From: Roseibium sp. MMSF_3544
Lineage (GTDB): Bacteria; Pseudomonadota; Alphaproteobacteria; Rhizobiales; Stappiaceae
DNA: 64,000 nt
Assembly (NCBI RefSeq): GCF_030732845.1
Contig: NZ_JASHKA010000007.1
Span: forward strand, 62,001 to 126,000
Direction of reading: 5' to 3'
A program made the translations under genes and the position numbers. Positions within the stretch are counted from its first letter, which is position 1; each line of letters starts with the position of its first letter. Shown piece by piece: positions 50,160-60,300 of this stretch. The notes beneath the pieces are model-generated. The model was not told where the DNA came from. It was given only the letters and a program-made list of their open reading frames with translations, and searched no databases.

Positions 50160-51947
50160 ATGGATCAGTTTACTATCAATCTGCTGTTTGTGGGCGGCTC
50201 CTTCGCGCTCTACATCGGCATCGCGATCTGGGCCCGGGCGGGCTCGACTTCCGAATTCTACGCGGCCGGGCGCGGCGTGCATCCGGTCACCAACGGAATG
50301 GCCACCGCGGCGGACTGGATGTCGGCGGCATCGTTCATTTCCATGGCCGGCCTGATCGCCTTTACCGGTTATGACAACAGCACCTTTCTGATGGGCTGGA
50401 CCGGTGGCTACGTGCTGCTGGCGCTGCTGCTTGCGCCTTACCTTCGCAAGTTCGGCAAGTTTACCGTTTCCGAATTCATTGGTGACAGGTTCTACAGCCA
50501 GACGGCCCGCATCGTGGCGGTTGTCTGCCTGATCGTGGCCTCGACAACCTACGTTATCGGACAGATGACCGGCGTTGGTGTTGCCTTTGGCCGCTTTCTG
50601 GAAGTGGACAACACGACCGGTCTTCTGATCGGCGCCTGCGTCGTGTTCGCCTATGCCGTTTTCGGCGGTATGAAGGGTGTGACCTACACGCAGGTGGCGC
50701 AGTACGTGGTCCTGATCACGGCCTACACTATCCCGGCGATCTTCATTTCGCTGCAGCTGACCGGTAATCCGATCCCGGGTCTCGGCCTGTTCGGAAACGA
50801 TGTTGCCAGCGGTGTGCCGCTGCTCACCAAACTGGACCAGGTGGTGACGGAGCTTGGCTTCAACTCCTATACCGCTCACCATTCCAACACGCTCAACATG
50901 GTGCTGTTCACGCTGTCGCTGATGATCGGTACAGCTGGTCTGCCGCACGTGATCATGCGCTTTTTCACCGTGCCGAAGGTTTCCGATGCCCGTTGGTCCG
51001 CAGGCTGGACGCTGGTCTTCATCGCGATGCTCTACCTGACCGCTCCGGCAGTCGGTGCCATGGCACGCCTCAACATCACCGAAATGATGTGGCCGAACGG
51101 CGGGATCAATGGAGGTGCGGTTGCCGTCGAAACGATTGCCGAGGATCCAAAATACGACTGGATGGATACCTGGCAAAAAACCGGTCTGCTCGATTGGGAA
51201 GACAAGAACGGCGACGGCAAGATCCAGTACTACAATGACGCCAATGCCGACATGCAGGCACTTGCCGAGGAAAAGGGCTGGTTGGGTAACGAGTTGACCA
51301 AGTTCAACCGTGACATCCTCGTTCTCGCCAATCCGGAAATCGCAAACCTGCCGAGCTGGGTGATCGGTCTGGTCGCAGCCGGTGGTCTTGCGGCCGCGCT
51401 CTCGACCGCGGCGGGTCTCTTGCTCGCGATCTCCTCGGCGGTGAGTCATGACCTGATCAAGGGGGCCTGGAACCCGCAAATCTCTGAAAAGGGAGAATTG
51501 CTGTCAGCCCGAATTGCCATGGCCGTGGCCATTGTTGTCGCCACGTATCTGGGTCTCAATCCACCAGGATTTGCGGCGCAAACGGTGGCGCTGGCCTTCG
51601 GACTAGCCGCGGCGTCGATCTTCCCGGCACTGATGATGGGTATCTTCTCGACCCGCATCAACAACACCGGTGCGGTGGCCGGGATGCTGGCAGGCCTGGT
51701 CGTGACGCTGGTCTACATCTTCCTGCACAAGGGCTGGTTCTTCATTCCCGGAACCAACACCTTCACGGATGCCGACCCGCTGCTGGGCCCGATCAAGTCC
51801 ACATCCTTCGGTGCGATCGGTGCGGCGATCAACTTCCTGGTTGCCTATGTCGTCTCCGGCATGACCAAGGAAACGCCGCAGGCGATCAAGGATCTGGTCG
51901 AAAGCGTCCGCATCCCGCGTGGTGCCGGTGTTGCACAGGATCACTGA
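50160..51947 (+). CDS. sodium:solute symporter large subunit (SSS family, VC_2705 type)
   Basis: A 595-residue SSS symporter with about 13 membrane segments. The start is FTINLLFVGGSFALYIGIAIWAR and FYAAGRGVHPVTNGMATAADWMSAASFISM. A hydrophilic loop of about 75 residues (about 320-395, with KTGLLDWEDKNGDGKIQYYND resembling a Ca2+-binding EF-like loop) sits mid-protein. Related symporters in bacteria import acetate or other short carboxylates; the substrate is not proven. Followed by tandem hairpins. Confidence 0.92.
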   Translation: MDQFTINLLFVGGSFALYIGIAIWARAGSTSEFYAAGRGVHPVTNGMATAADWMSAASFISMAGLIAFTGYDNSTFLMGWTGGYVLLALLLAPYLRKFGKFTVSEFIGDRFYSQTARIVAVVCLIVASTTYVIGQMTGVGVAFGRFLEVDNTTGLLIGACVVFAYAVFGGMKGVTYTQVAQYVVLITAYTIPAIFISLQLTGNPIPGLGLFGNDVASGVPLLTKLDQVVTELGFNSYTAHHSNTLNMVLFTLSLMIGTAGLPHVIMRFFTVPKVSDARWSAGWTLVFIAMLYLTAPAVGAMARLNITEMMWPNGGINGGAVAVETIAEDPKYDWMDTWQKTGLLDWEDKNGDGKIQYYNDANADMQALAEEKGWLGNELTKFNRDILVLANPEIANLPSWVIGLVAAGGLAAALSTAAGLLLAISSAVSHDLIKGAWNPQISEKGELLSARIAMAVAIVVATYLGLNPPGFAAQTVALAFGLAAASIFPALMMGIFSTRINNTGAVAGMLAGLVVTLVYIFLHKGWFFIPGTNTFTDADPLLGPIKSTSFGAIGAAINFLVAYVVSGMTKETPQAIKDLVESVRIPRGAGVAQDH

Positions 51948-51953
51948 TCCGGA

Positions 51954-52030
51954 TTGCAGGCGGCTGGTTTCCGGCCGCCTGCAACAGGTATGATCCCGTC
52001 CTGCCCGGCCCGTCGCCGGGCAGGATTTTT
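51954..52030 (+). terminator. tandem hairpins after the symporter, second one Rho-independent
   Basis: The first hairpin is TTGCAGGCGGC with GCCGCCTGCAA (11 base pairs, 9-base loop, 51954-51984). The second is CCTGCCCGG with CCGGGCAGG (9 base pairs, 7-base loop, 52000-52024) followed by ATTTTT. The downstream DUF294 ATG is only 23 bases beyond, so this may be an attenuator rather than a full stop. Confidence 0.82.
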
Positions 52031-52052
52031 CCGTTTTGGCGAGGCTATCGAG

Positions 52053-53882
52053 ATGTCCCTGAGTGTCGACCAGATATTGCGGTTCCTGAAGTCGCTGCAC
52101 CCCTATGACGCCTTGCCACACAACGTCCAGGAAAGGCTCGCAGAACGTTTCGAAGTCCGCAGGGTCGAACCGGATGCACATATTTACTCGCTCGGTGAAA
52201 GGCTGCCAGGCCTCTTCGTGATTTATGAGGGCGCTGTCAAAATCAGGGACGAAAACAGCGTCATTGTCAGTCATCTGGTGCTGCGAAACACGTTCGGGGA
52301 ACGCGGGCTTTTGAAAGACGGGAAGGCTGCCACGTCCGCGCAGGCAGACGAACACTCGATCCTTTTGGTCCTGCCTCCGGCCGACTTCCGAAAACTCATG
52401 GACGACCAGAAGGTCGTCGCCCGTTTCTTCGACCGGGCCAGAAAGTCGAGCACACGCGGCCGCGATCTTGCCACCAGCCGCGCGGAAACGCTTATGGCGC
52501 GCAATCCGATTACCTGCCAGTCCGAAACGACGGTGCAGGAAGCAGCCAGGATCATGCGTGACCGGCACATTTCCTCCCTTTGCATAACGGGCCCGAACGA
52601 GACGCTGCTCGGCATTGTCACCAACAGGGATCTCACTGGAAAGATCCTCGCGGAGGGCAAGCCGGTTGAAACCGCCGTTGCCGATGTCATGACGGCGTCA
52701 CCGCTGACGCTGCCGCCGTCGGCCATCGGAACGGATATCCTGCACCTTATGATGGAACGCTGGATCGGACATGTTCCCATCGTGGAAGGCGACAAGCTGG
52801 TCGGCATGGTGACCCAGACCGATCTGACCCGCTTTCAGGCGATAAGCTCCGCTGACATGGTCGGCCAGATCACACGCGCAGGAACCGCCGAAGACATGGC
52901 AAAGGTGACGGCGCATATCCCGCAGCTGCTGCTGCAGCTTGTGGCTGCCGGCAGCCCGCACGAAGTGGTGACGCGGCTGATTACCGATATTGCGGACACG
53001 GCAACGAGACGTCTCTTAAGTCTTGCGGAAGACAGGCTTGGCCCGCCGCCGGTTCCCTATCTTTGGCTCGCCTGCGGTTCGCAAGGGCGGCAGGAACAGA
53101 CCGGTGTCAGCGATCAGGACAATTGCCTGTTTCTGGATGATGGCGTCAGCGATGCAGACAGGGACGGCTACTTCGCGGAGCTGGCAAAATTCGTCTGCGA
53201 CGGGCTGAACACCTGCGGCTACGTTTATTGCCCGGGCGACATGATGGCGACGAACCCGCGCTGGTGCCAGCCGGTCCGGGTCTGGAAGAGCTACTTCGAG
53301 GGCTGGATCCAGAAACCTGATCCGGAAGCGCAGATGCTGAGCTCGGTCATGTTTGACCTGCGCCCAATCGGCGGCCAAAAGGATCTTTACGAAGACCTGC
53401 AGGAAACCACGCTGAATGCTGCGGCAAGCAACTCGATTTTCGTGGCGCATATGGTCAGCAATTCACTGAAACATCATCCGCCGTTGAATCTGCTCAGAGG
53501 TCTGGCAACCATTCGCAGCGGAGAAAACAAGAACTCACTCGACATGAAGCTCAATGGCGTTGTGCCGATTGTCGATCTTGCGCGAATTTACGCGCTTCAG
53601 GGTCAGATCACGGTTGTGAACACAAAGGCACGTTTGCTGGAGGCGCGGGCAAACGGACGGCTCAGTCAGTCCGGCGGCAGCGATTTGCTGGATGCCTATG
53701 ACCTGATCGCCGAGACCCGGTTGCTGCACCAGGCCGGCCTGATCAAACTCGGACAAAAGCCGGACAATTTCCTGCAGCCATCGGAATTGTCCGATTTTGA
53801 GCGAAGTCATTTGCGAGACGCCTTTGTGGTGGTCAAAACAATGCAGTCATCGATCGGGCACGGACGCGGCATGTTGGGGTAG
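52053..53882 (+). CDS. cNMP-binding/CBS/DUF294 nucleotidyltransferase-like protein
   Basis: A 609-residue cytosolic protein with an N-terminal cyclic-nucleotide-binding-like domain (about 15-130), a CBS pair (about 145-270: TVQEAARIMRDRHISSLCI and GIVTNRDL, VGMVTQTDL), a nucleotidyltransferase-like DUF294 domain (about 300-420: CGSQGRQEQTGVSDQDN retains the GS..R.E and D.D pattern of GlnD/GlnE-like enzymes) and the DUF294 C-terminal domain. Start chosen at ATG 52053; a longer reading runs across the terminator. Linked to SSS symporters and DnaQ-like exonucleases in many proteobacteria; probably a signalling protein for the transporter, using nucleotide sensing. Confidence 0.9.
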   Translation: MSLSVDQILRFLKSLHPYDALPHNVQERLAERFEVRRVEPDAHIYSLGERLPGLFVIYEGAVKIRDENSVIVSHLVLRNTFGERGLLKDGKAATSAQADEHSILLVLPPADFRKLMDDQKVVARFFDRARKSSTRGRDLATSRAETLMARNPITCQSETTVQEAARIMRDRHISSLCITGPNETLLGIVTNRDLTGKILAEGKPVETAVADVMTASPLTLPPSAIGTDILHLMMERWIGHVPIVEGDKLVGMVTQTDLTRFQAISSADMVGQITRAGTAEDMAKVTAHIPQLLLQLVAAGSPHEVVTRLITDIADTATRRLLSLAEDRLGPPPVPYLWLACGSQGRQEQTGVSDQDNCLFLDDGVSDADRDGYFAELAKFVCDGLNTCGYVYCPGDMMATNPRWCQPVRVWKSYFEGWIQKPDPEAQMLSSVMFDLRPIGGQKDLYEDLQETTLNAAASNSIFVAHMVSNSLKHHPPLNLLRGLATIRSGENKNSLDMKLNGVVPIVDLARIYALQGQITVVNTKARLLEARANGRLSQSGGSDLLDAYDLIAETRLLHQAGLIKLGQKPDNFLQPSELSDFERSHLRDAFVVVKTMQSSIGHGRGMLG

Positions 53883-53942
53883 GAAAGAATTCAGGAGAAA
53901 CGGGCAGGGGGATAAGCCCGAACTCCAGGCGGGAGGAATGAC

Positions 53943-54464
53943 ATGTTTGTGGAATTGATCGCGACCTTCGTCGCCGGTATCGCGGCAGCGGGCCTCGTCA
54001 TGCTCGTAAACCGCGTGCTGGGTGGGCGCTTGCCGCGCTGGTTTGCCCCTGTTGCCGCCGGCATCGCGATGATCCTGACCACGATTTCAAATGAATACGG
54101 CTGGTTCTCCCGCACCAAGGAGGCCTTGCCCGAGGGTCTCGTCATCGCGCTGACGGTGGAAAACAAGGCCTTCTACCGGCCCTGGACCTATATCCAGCCA
54201 TTCGTCGAGCGTTTCGTTGCCGTTGATATGCAGACGATCCGGCTGCATCCGGAGCGGCCGGACGAAAAGCTTGGTGAAACCTACTTCTTCGGCAGATGGG
54301 CACCGGTCAACAAGATCACCTTTCTTGCCGATTGTGCCGGTCATCGTCGCGCGGCGCTTACAGATGCAATTTCGTTTGAGGACGACGGTGCCGTTACCGG
54401 TGCGGACTGGATCCCTGTTCCTGCTGACGATCCCATCGTCTCAACAATTTGCGGAGGGAAATGA
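53943..54464 (+). CDS. conserved membrane protein of unknown function
   Basis: A 173-residue protein with two N-terminal hydrophobic segments (about residues 3-23 and 36-50) and a soluble C-terminal domain of about 120 residues containing PFVERFVAVDMQTIRLHPERPDEKLGETYFF. One Cys pair (DCAGH, TICGGK) late in the protein. A TGATG overlap couples it to the exonuclease gene. I do not recognise a named family. Its constant place between DUF294 and exonuclease genes suggests one functional unit. Confidence 0.7.
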   Translation: MFVELIATFVAGIAAAGLVMLVNRVLGGRLPRWFAPVAAGIAMILTTISNEYGWFSRTKEALPEGLVIALTVENKAFYRPWTYIQPFVERFVAVDMQTIRLHPERPDEKLGETYFFGRWAPVNKITFLADCAGHRRAALTDAISFEDDGAVTGADWIPVPADDPIVSTICGGK

Positions 54465-55876
54465 TGTTGATGTCACTCAGTCTTCGCCTGCGAACATTTC
54501 TCCTTTTCTTCGGGTCGGCTATCGCCTGCTCAGGCCTGGTCGGCCTGTCGCATTATTTCGCATTCAGCCGGCTGGATGTCGGTGAGGAAATGTCCGCTTT
54601 CATGACATCCGGATCCCTGTCGGCTTTTGCGATCGTGGGCGTGACGACGTCTATCTGGATGCTGTTCGACGAGAATGTCGCCAAGCCGATCGAACGCCTG
54701 TCGGCAGCAATCCGAACCCGGGCGCATGCGGGCGTTGATGCGATTGTGGATCTGCATGAGTCACGCTTCCTTGGTGACCTCGGACCTGCCGTCAAGGCGG
54801 TGACCGGAAAACTGACGGAAGTCTCCGCCGACACAGATGATGTGGTGGCCACCGAAACGGCGCGCCTGATGGCGGAAAAGGCGCATCTGGCCATGCTTTT
54901 GACCGAGATCCCGGTCGCGATCATCCTGGTCAGCCCGAACCACAAGATCATGCTTTACGACGGACAGGCTGCCGACGTATTGGGACAGGTGCATGTGCCG
55001 CGTCTCAGCGCATCTGTCTTCGACTATTTCAACGAACTGGAGCTGCGTGCTGCGCAGGACAAGCTCTCGGAAGGGCGGACCGAAGTGGTCACGCAGGTCA
55101 AGTGCACCCACGGAAACCTGCGCTTCGAACTCCGTCTCAAGAAGCTGAAGCAGGTGCCGGGCTACATGATCCTGGTGGACGGAACGAAAGCCCAGATCGC
55201 TCCGGAAGCCGAGCGGCCGCTGATCTACGACTTCGACCTGAACGAACAGGCAAGCGAACACGCGATCGAGAACAGGCCTCTCAAGGATCTCAACTTTGTC
55301 GTGTTCGATACGGAAACAACCGGCCTGATGCCCAACAAGGACGAGATTGTGCAGATCGGGGCCGTCCGGGTCGTCAACGGCAAGATCATTCCCGGTGAGA
55401 AGGTGGATCAGCTAGTCAATCCGGGGCGTCCCATTCCTCCCGGGTCGTCAAAGGTTCACGGCATTACCGATGACATGGTCGCAGACGCGCCGGACCCGGG
55501 CACGGCCGTGGGCCAGTTCCACGGTTTTGCCCGCGACTGCGTCATGGTCGCTCACAACGCGCCCTTCGACATGGCCTTTCTCAACCGGCATGCAAGGATC
55601 TGCGGTCTGACCTGGGACCACCCCATGCTCGACACCGTCCTGCTGTCAGCCGTTCTGTTTGGCGATACGGAAGGGCATTCTCTTGACGCCTTGTGCGAGC
55701 GGCTCGACATCACGATCCCGCCCGAGCACCGGCATACCGCGCTCGGCGATGCGCAGGCGACCGCCGAGGCGCTGTGCAAGATGCTGCCGATCCTGTCATC
55801 GCGGGGCTACACCACCTTTGGCGACGTCATTGCGCAGACCCGCAAGCACGGCAGGCTGTTGAAGGACCTCAACTGA
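54464..55876 (+). CDS. membrane-anchored PAS-linked DnaQ-type 3'-5' exonuclease
   Basis: A 470-residue protein: two transmembrane segments (about residues 10-32 and 45-65), a HAMP-like linker (PIERLSAAIRTRAHAG), a PAS-like sensor (about 145-235: LTEIPVAIILVSPNHKIMLYDGQAADVLG), then a DEDDh exonuclease (about 285-445) with VVFDTETTGL, HNAPFDMAFL, and HRHTALGDAQAT providing D, E, D, H and D. A sensor-coupled nuclease at the membrane is unusual. Candidate starts are ATG 54461, 54464 and 54470; 54464 has the best GGAGG spacing. Confidence 0.88.
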   Translation: MLMSLSLRLRTFLLFFGSAIACSGLVGLSHYFAFSRLDVGEEMSAFMTSGSLSAFAIVGVTTSIWMLFDENVAKPIERLSAAIRTRAHAGVDAIVDLHESRFLGDLGPAVKAVTGKLTEVSADTDDVVATETARLMAEKAHLAMLLTEIPVAIILVSPNHKIMLYDGQAADVLGQVHVPRLSASVFDYFNELELRAAQDKLSEGRTEVVTQVKCTHGNLRFELRLKKLKQVPGYMILVDGTKAQIAPEAERPLIYDFDLNEQASEHAIENRPLKDLNFVVFDTETTGLMPNKDEIVQIGAVRVVNGKIIPGEKVDQLVNPGRPIPPGSSKVHGITDDMVADAPDPGTAVGQFHGFARDCVMVAHNAPFDMAFLNRHARICGLTWDHPMLDTVLLSAVLFGDTEGHSLDALCERLDITIPPEHRHTALGDAQATAEALCKMLPILSSRGYTTFGDVIAQTRKHGRLLKDLN

Positions 55877-55907
55877 CCGCCTGCCGGCTTTCAGGGAATT
55901 TCGGCAC

Positions 55908-57164
55908 TCAGTCGAAGACGTGGCCGTGCTGATAACGCTCGTCCTTGCCGGCCGCCTCGGTCAGCGCCGCGACGTTGGACTTGGTGAAGAAGCCGTCGAA
56001 TGCCTTGCAGCGCTCGATATATTCCGTGATCAGCAGCGTGTGTTGCGAGTGTTTGGAAAAGATCTGTTTCAGATCAGGTGAGTCCTTGCACTCGCCCACG
56101 ACATGCGCCAGGAACGGCACGCCCTGCTTGCCGAGGATGCCGACGACATAATCGACATTCTTCTGACCAGATGGATGGTCGCCATCCAGGATCTCGACTG
56201 CCATGTGATGCATCCTGCGGCCGAAATTGCGGACAAAGTCTTCCGTCGGCATCGGCAGGTTTTCAAATGAATTGACGAAAGAAGGCGTGTTGTTGGCGGT
56301 GAAGACCTTTGCAGGCGATCGCTTGTCGTCGGTGACCGACGGGCAACGATTGACGTTGGTCGAGGAATTCATGTCGGAGATATTGTAAGCGCCCCAGAAA
56401 TAGTAGGGCACCATGGTCTGGAACTCGAGGATCGCGTCTTCGCGCTCGCCTGCGAGAATGCGTGTCGCCATGTGGTCATAACCGAGCATCAGGTCGTTGA
56501 GGCCGTGTTCCTCGGCAAAGGTGATGCCGTCCTGCAGCGACGCCTTTTCCTCATCGGTCAGTTCAAGGTGCTCGCCAAGGCCAAGGCTGTCCGGGTCGTT
56601 GAAATCGTGATTGCTGTAGCCGATCCGGTTGCCGGTGAAATCCGACGGGGTTGAAAACAGAATGCCTCGCGACGTGTAGAGATCGTTCTCGGTGTCACCA
56701 GTGTACTCAAAGCGAATGCTCTGGGCTTCAAGGGTGCTGCGCAGCGTCCCGGTGTCCGGGCAGTGAAACACTTCGCCGACGTAGCGTGTATTCGGCTTCG
56801 GACGGGACAGCGGATAAAGCACATTGAGGCGCCGGATATAGTCCTCGTAGGTGTCGGACAACGGCTCCATCAGAATGACAGCCGGGAACTCGGGTTTGTT
56901 CTGCAGGATGTGGAACTTGTGCGTTCCGGAAACATAACTTGCCTGGTACCGGTTGGGTGTCATGCGATGTAGCTCGGCCATGGTGGCGACACCGTCGCCT
57001 GCTTCGACCTGAATGACGACCGCCTTCATCTCACCAACCAGATCATTGACCCCCGATTCCTGCCGCCGCGCGTAGATTTTCGGCAGATAGGCCTGGAAAA
57101 ACTCAGAGTTTTTCTTGTCGCCCTTGGGCTCGTAGCCGTCAAAGTCAAAGGGGATCGCGTCCAT
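55908..57164 (-). CDS. HPPD-like two-module VOC-fold non-haem iron protein
   Basis: A 418-residue protein. The second half resembles 4-hydroxyphenylpyruvate dioxygenase: YDHMATRILAGEREDAILEF (H231), MHHMAVEI (H319/H320) and, near the end, LKQIFSKHSQHTLLITEYIER (E381) followed by GFFTKSNVAALTEA. These align with the two His and one Glu iron ligands and the C-terminal QIF...E..R...GF...N..AL motif of HPPD. The ligand spacing (88 and 61) differs from HPPD (about 78 and 79). The first 225 residues are unlike HPPD N-termini. No tyrosine-degradation gene is adjacent. A dioxygenase on another keto acid or aromatic is possible. Start ATG 57164; a TTG 18 bases upstream is less likely. Confidence 0.7.
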   Translation of the reverse strand: MDAIPFDFDGYEPKGDKKNSEFFQAYLPKIYARRQESGVNDLVGEMKAVVIQVEAGDGVATMAELHRMTPNRYQASYVSGTHKFHILQNKPEFPAVILMEPLSDTYEDYIRRLNVLYPLSRPKPNTRYVGEVFHCPDTGTLRSTLEAQSIRFEYTGDTENDLYTSRGILFSTPSDFTGNRIGYSNHDFNDPDSLGLGEHLELTDEEKASLQDGITFAEEHGLNDLMLGYDHMATRILAGEREDAILEFQTMVPYYFWGAYNISDMNSSTNVNRCPSVTDDKRSPAKVFTANNTPSFVNSFENLPMPTEDFVRNFGRRMHHMAVEILDGDHPSGQKNVDYVVGILGKQGVPFLAHVVGECKDSPDLKQIFSKHSQHTLLITEYIERCKAFDGFFTKSNVAALTEAAGKDERYQHGHVFD

Positions 57165-57279
57165 CGTCCTTGTGTCCTTCAAATGGATTGCAACTGAAAA
57201 GGAAACGGGGCCATTAGGCAGGATCGGTGCAAGCCCGTCAATCGGCAGAGACGCAGATTTCGCTGTCCGGAAAAGGGAA

Positions 57280-57310
57280 GGGGAAGCGGCATGCCGCTTC
57301 CCCCTTTTTT
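57280..57310. terminator. bidirectional terminator between RTX and HPPD-like genes
   Basis: A perfect 24-base palindrome (57280-57303) with arms GGGGAAGCGGC and GCCGCTTCCCC, followed on the plus strand by TTTTTT and on the minus strand by a T-rich run. It lies 41 bases downstream of the RTX stop, so it ends the minus-strand RTX message before the HPPD-like gene. Confidence 0.88.
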
Positions 57311-57343
57311 ACGCTGACAGGGCTTTTTCCAAAGCCGCATTCG

Positions 57344-60300
57344 CTAGACGATGAAGTCCGCCGAGTTGATCCCAAGCAAAGTGACGGTGCCATCGATCTC
57401 TTCGTTGCTTGCCGTGATCTTGAGACCGTCGTCCGTGTCCTCGAAGACGAGATCGGCATTGTCGATCCCCGCGAACACCAACTCGTCAGCGGCCTCGTAG
57501 TCAGTAATGACATCGTCGCCAAAGTCTTCGACAAACAAGAAAGTGTCCACGGCCGCGCCTCCCGTAAGGATGTCGTTGTCAGCGCCACCATCGATGAGAT
57601 CACGGCCATTGCCGCCGTTGATCATGTCTTCGCCTTCCTCGCCAAAGAGCTCATCTCTTCCACGTTGACCGAAGATCATGTCGTCGCCGGCACCACCAAA
57701 GACGATGTCCCGGCCACGGCCCGCTTCGATCTTGTCAAAGCCATCGAGACCGAAGATCAGATCTGCGCCTCTTTCACCGGTAATCGTATCATCGCCGGCG
57801 GTGCCGATGAGGGTGTCTCTGCCGTTGGTTCCGGCGATCTCTTCACCGGGCACCCCGAAGTTGAACGATGCCACGATCGGCTCGTGATCGGACGTTGGGT
57901 CGGTAAAGTCGACATTGGTGTGCACAACGTCCACCTGAGCCCCGTCCAGCAAACCGTCCGTGACGAAGATATGGTCGAGTGCCTGGCTGTTGCCCTGGAA
58001 GTTGAACGTATAGCTGTCCTCGGCAAGAACCGAGAGGTTGGTGAGAACCTGCTCATCACCGACACCTGGCAGATCCTCGGTCAGCTCGTCCGTGAAATCA
58101 AAGGTGTTGAGGTCGCCGAGCACAACAACGTTTGCGTTCGCATCAGCTGCCAAAAGCGCATCAACAACTTCATTGATGGTTTTTGCCTCAAGCTCTCGCG
58201 CATCTTCACCAGCCTGAACAAAGGGTTGCGGGCCGCCAAAGATTGGGGTGGAACCGAAGCGCGACGAGAAGTGATTGTTGATCAACGTGATCTCTTGCCC
58301 ATTGAATTCAAAAGTGCCGAGCAAGGGATCGCGCGTTCCGTCAAAGGCGGTCGGGTCCGTCACACCCAGGTCAGTGAGCTGTTCGACTTCAAGCGTCTTG
58401 ATTTCGACGGCTTCCACACGATCCTCGTTATAGAGGAACGCGTTGCGGATGTTGCCACCCGGCACGCCGCCTGTTTCACCGAATTCGTCGACTTCCGCAG
58501 ACTGGAACGAGTATTCCGGGCCACCGGCCGCGACAATCGCGTCCACCAGTGCCTGCAGCGTTGCATCCGCGCTCAAAATGCCATCGTCGATGGCGTTACC
58601 GTCGTCGTCCTCACTGCCGTTTTCGCCGGCAGAGCCATTGTCGTCCTGGATTTCCTGCAAGGCCAGGATGTCCGGGGAGCCGAGATTGGCGACAATCTGT
58701 TGGGCGAGGGCTGCGATCTGGTCGCCATCGTTGGCATCGGGTCCGGCGCTGACATTCAGAACATTGTACGTGGCTACCGTCAGATCCCGTTCGCTTGCAG
58801 CAATCTCGGTCGTTTCGGCAACATTGTCGCTGGCAGTTTCCACCTCAAAGGTGTCGGTCACCAGAACTTCAAAGTTCCCGAAGGAGTAAGAGACAACGCC
58901 CGTGACGTCGCTCAGGTTGTCGCCGACATTCAGCTCAGGCGGTGTGAAGCCATCGGGCAGCAGGTCGAAGAAACCATCGTACTGCATCTGAATGCGCTCA
59001 GGATTTACGTCGCCGTATCCATCCGCGTCGGCGTTAAGCGGCAATGCTCCCCGCCCGTTTAGGCCCGGCGTCGTGCCCGCTCCGTCATCGGCCACAAGCC
59101 AGGTTTCGTCGAAGCCGTTGGTTGCCGAGATGGCAACGGGATTGTCGACCGTGACACGCATGCCTTCGAGGCTTTCGAAGAAGTCAATGCCGTCAACGTC
59201 GGGATTGAAGGTACCTGGCTCGTTTTGCAGGTTTACGGGCAGTTCATCATCGGAGATGACCGTCGCGTCTGGCGGCGTGCGCCCGGCGGCGCCCAGAACA
59301 ACGGCAACCGGCAGTGCGTTCCCACTCGATAGTACTGTTGAATTGGCTGCGCCTGTATCGGAGATCTGCGTGATCGACAGGTTGCCGGTGGATGCCCCTC
59401 CGGGAATGAACTCGGACACCGAGCCTTCAACCTGAACTTCATCGCCTACGGAAATACCGCCGGCATTGCCGTTGCCGACAAAGACGAAGATGGCGTCCGA
59501 GGTCGCAGTGTCGCCGTCACCGTCGGGATCCTGCAGGTAGTAACCATTGAAGTCGACCGCAGTGACAATGCCGGTTGTGCGCACAGATTGTCCGGCGTAA
59601 TCGGAGACGTGACCCGCGCCCTGGATCTCGTAGATGGCCAATTCAGCCGGCCCCTGGACCTCAGCAGAGTTTTCTTCACCCGGCGTGTCGGAACCGACCG
59701 CCGGATCGAAGGGACCGATCTGCCAGTCGCCCGTACCGTTCGGCAGACGGAAGACATGACCCGGTACAAAGGTACCGTCCGGTCCGACCTCGGTTTCGCT
59801 ATAGACGAGGTCGCCGGAGCCGACGGTTTCGATCAGGGCCACACTGTCGACGATCTCGGACCAAGGCGCCGTTTCAGGCGTGCCGTCGTCGTCGGTGTCC
59901 AGGTCGTCGCCGACGCTGCCGGTGAAGTCTCTCACCAGAAGATGGGTGACGTTGTCGCCGTTCTCGAAGTTGATCGTTGTCGTGAGGTCCGCCGTGCCTT
60001 GTGAGAACGTGGCTTCAGCAGCGACGAAATAGCCATTCTCGTCCAGCGTTTGACCAGACAAATCGATGACCGCTTCGACAACGCCGCTTCCACCGGTGCC
60101 GTCACCAATGACAAGATATGTCAAACCGTCCAGTGAGGCGCCGGGAGTGCCGAAGAGCTCGAAGTACTCGTCGTTGTCCGCGTCCGGCTGATCGATCCTG
60201 ATTTCGTTGATGACGATTTCAGACGGGGTTGGCGGGAGGATATCGTCGAAGACAGTGTCGTCGCGGAACGTGAGATTCTGAATGCGCTCGTCGGAGTCGG

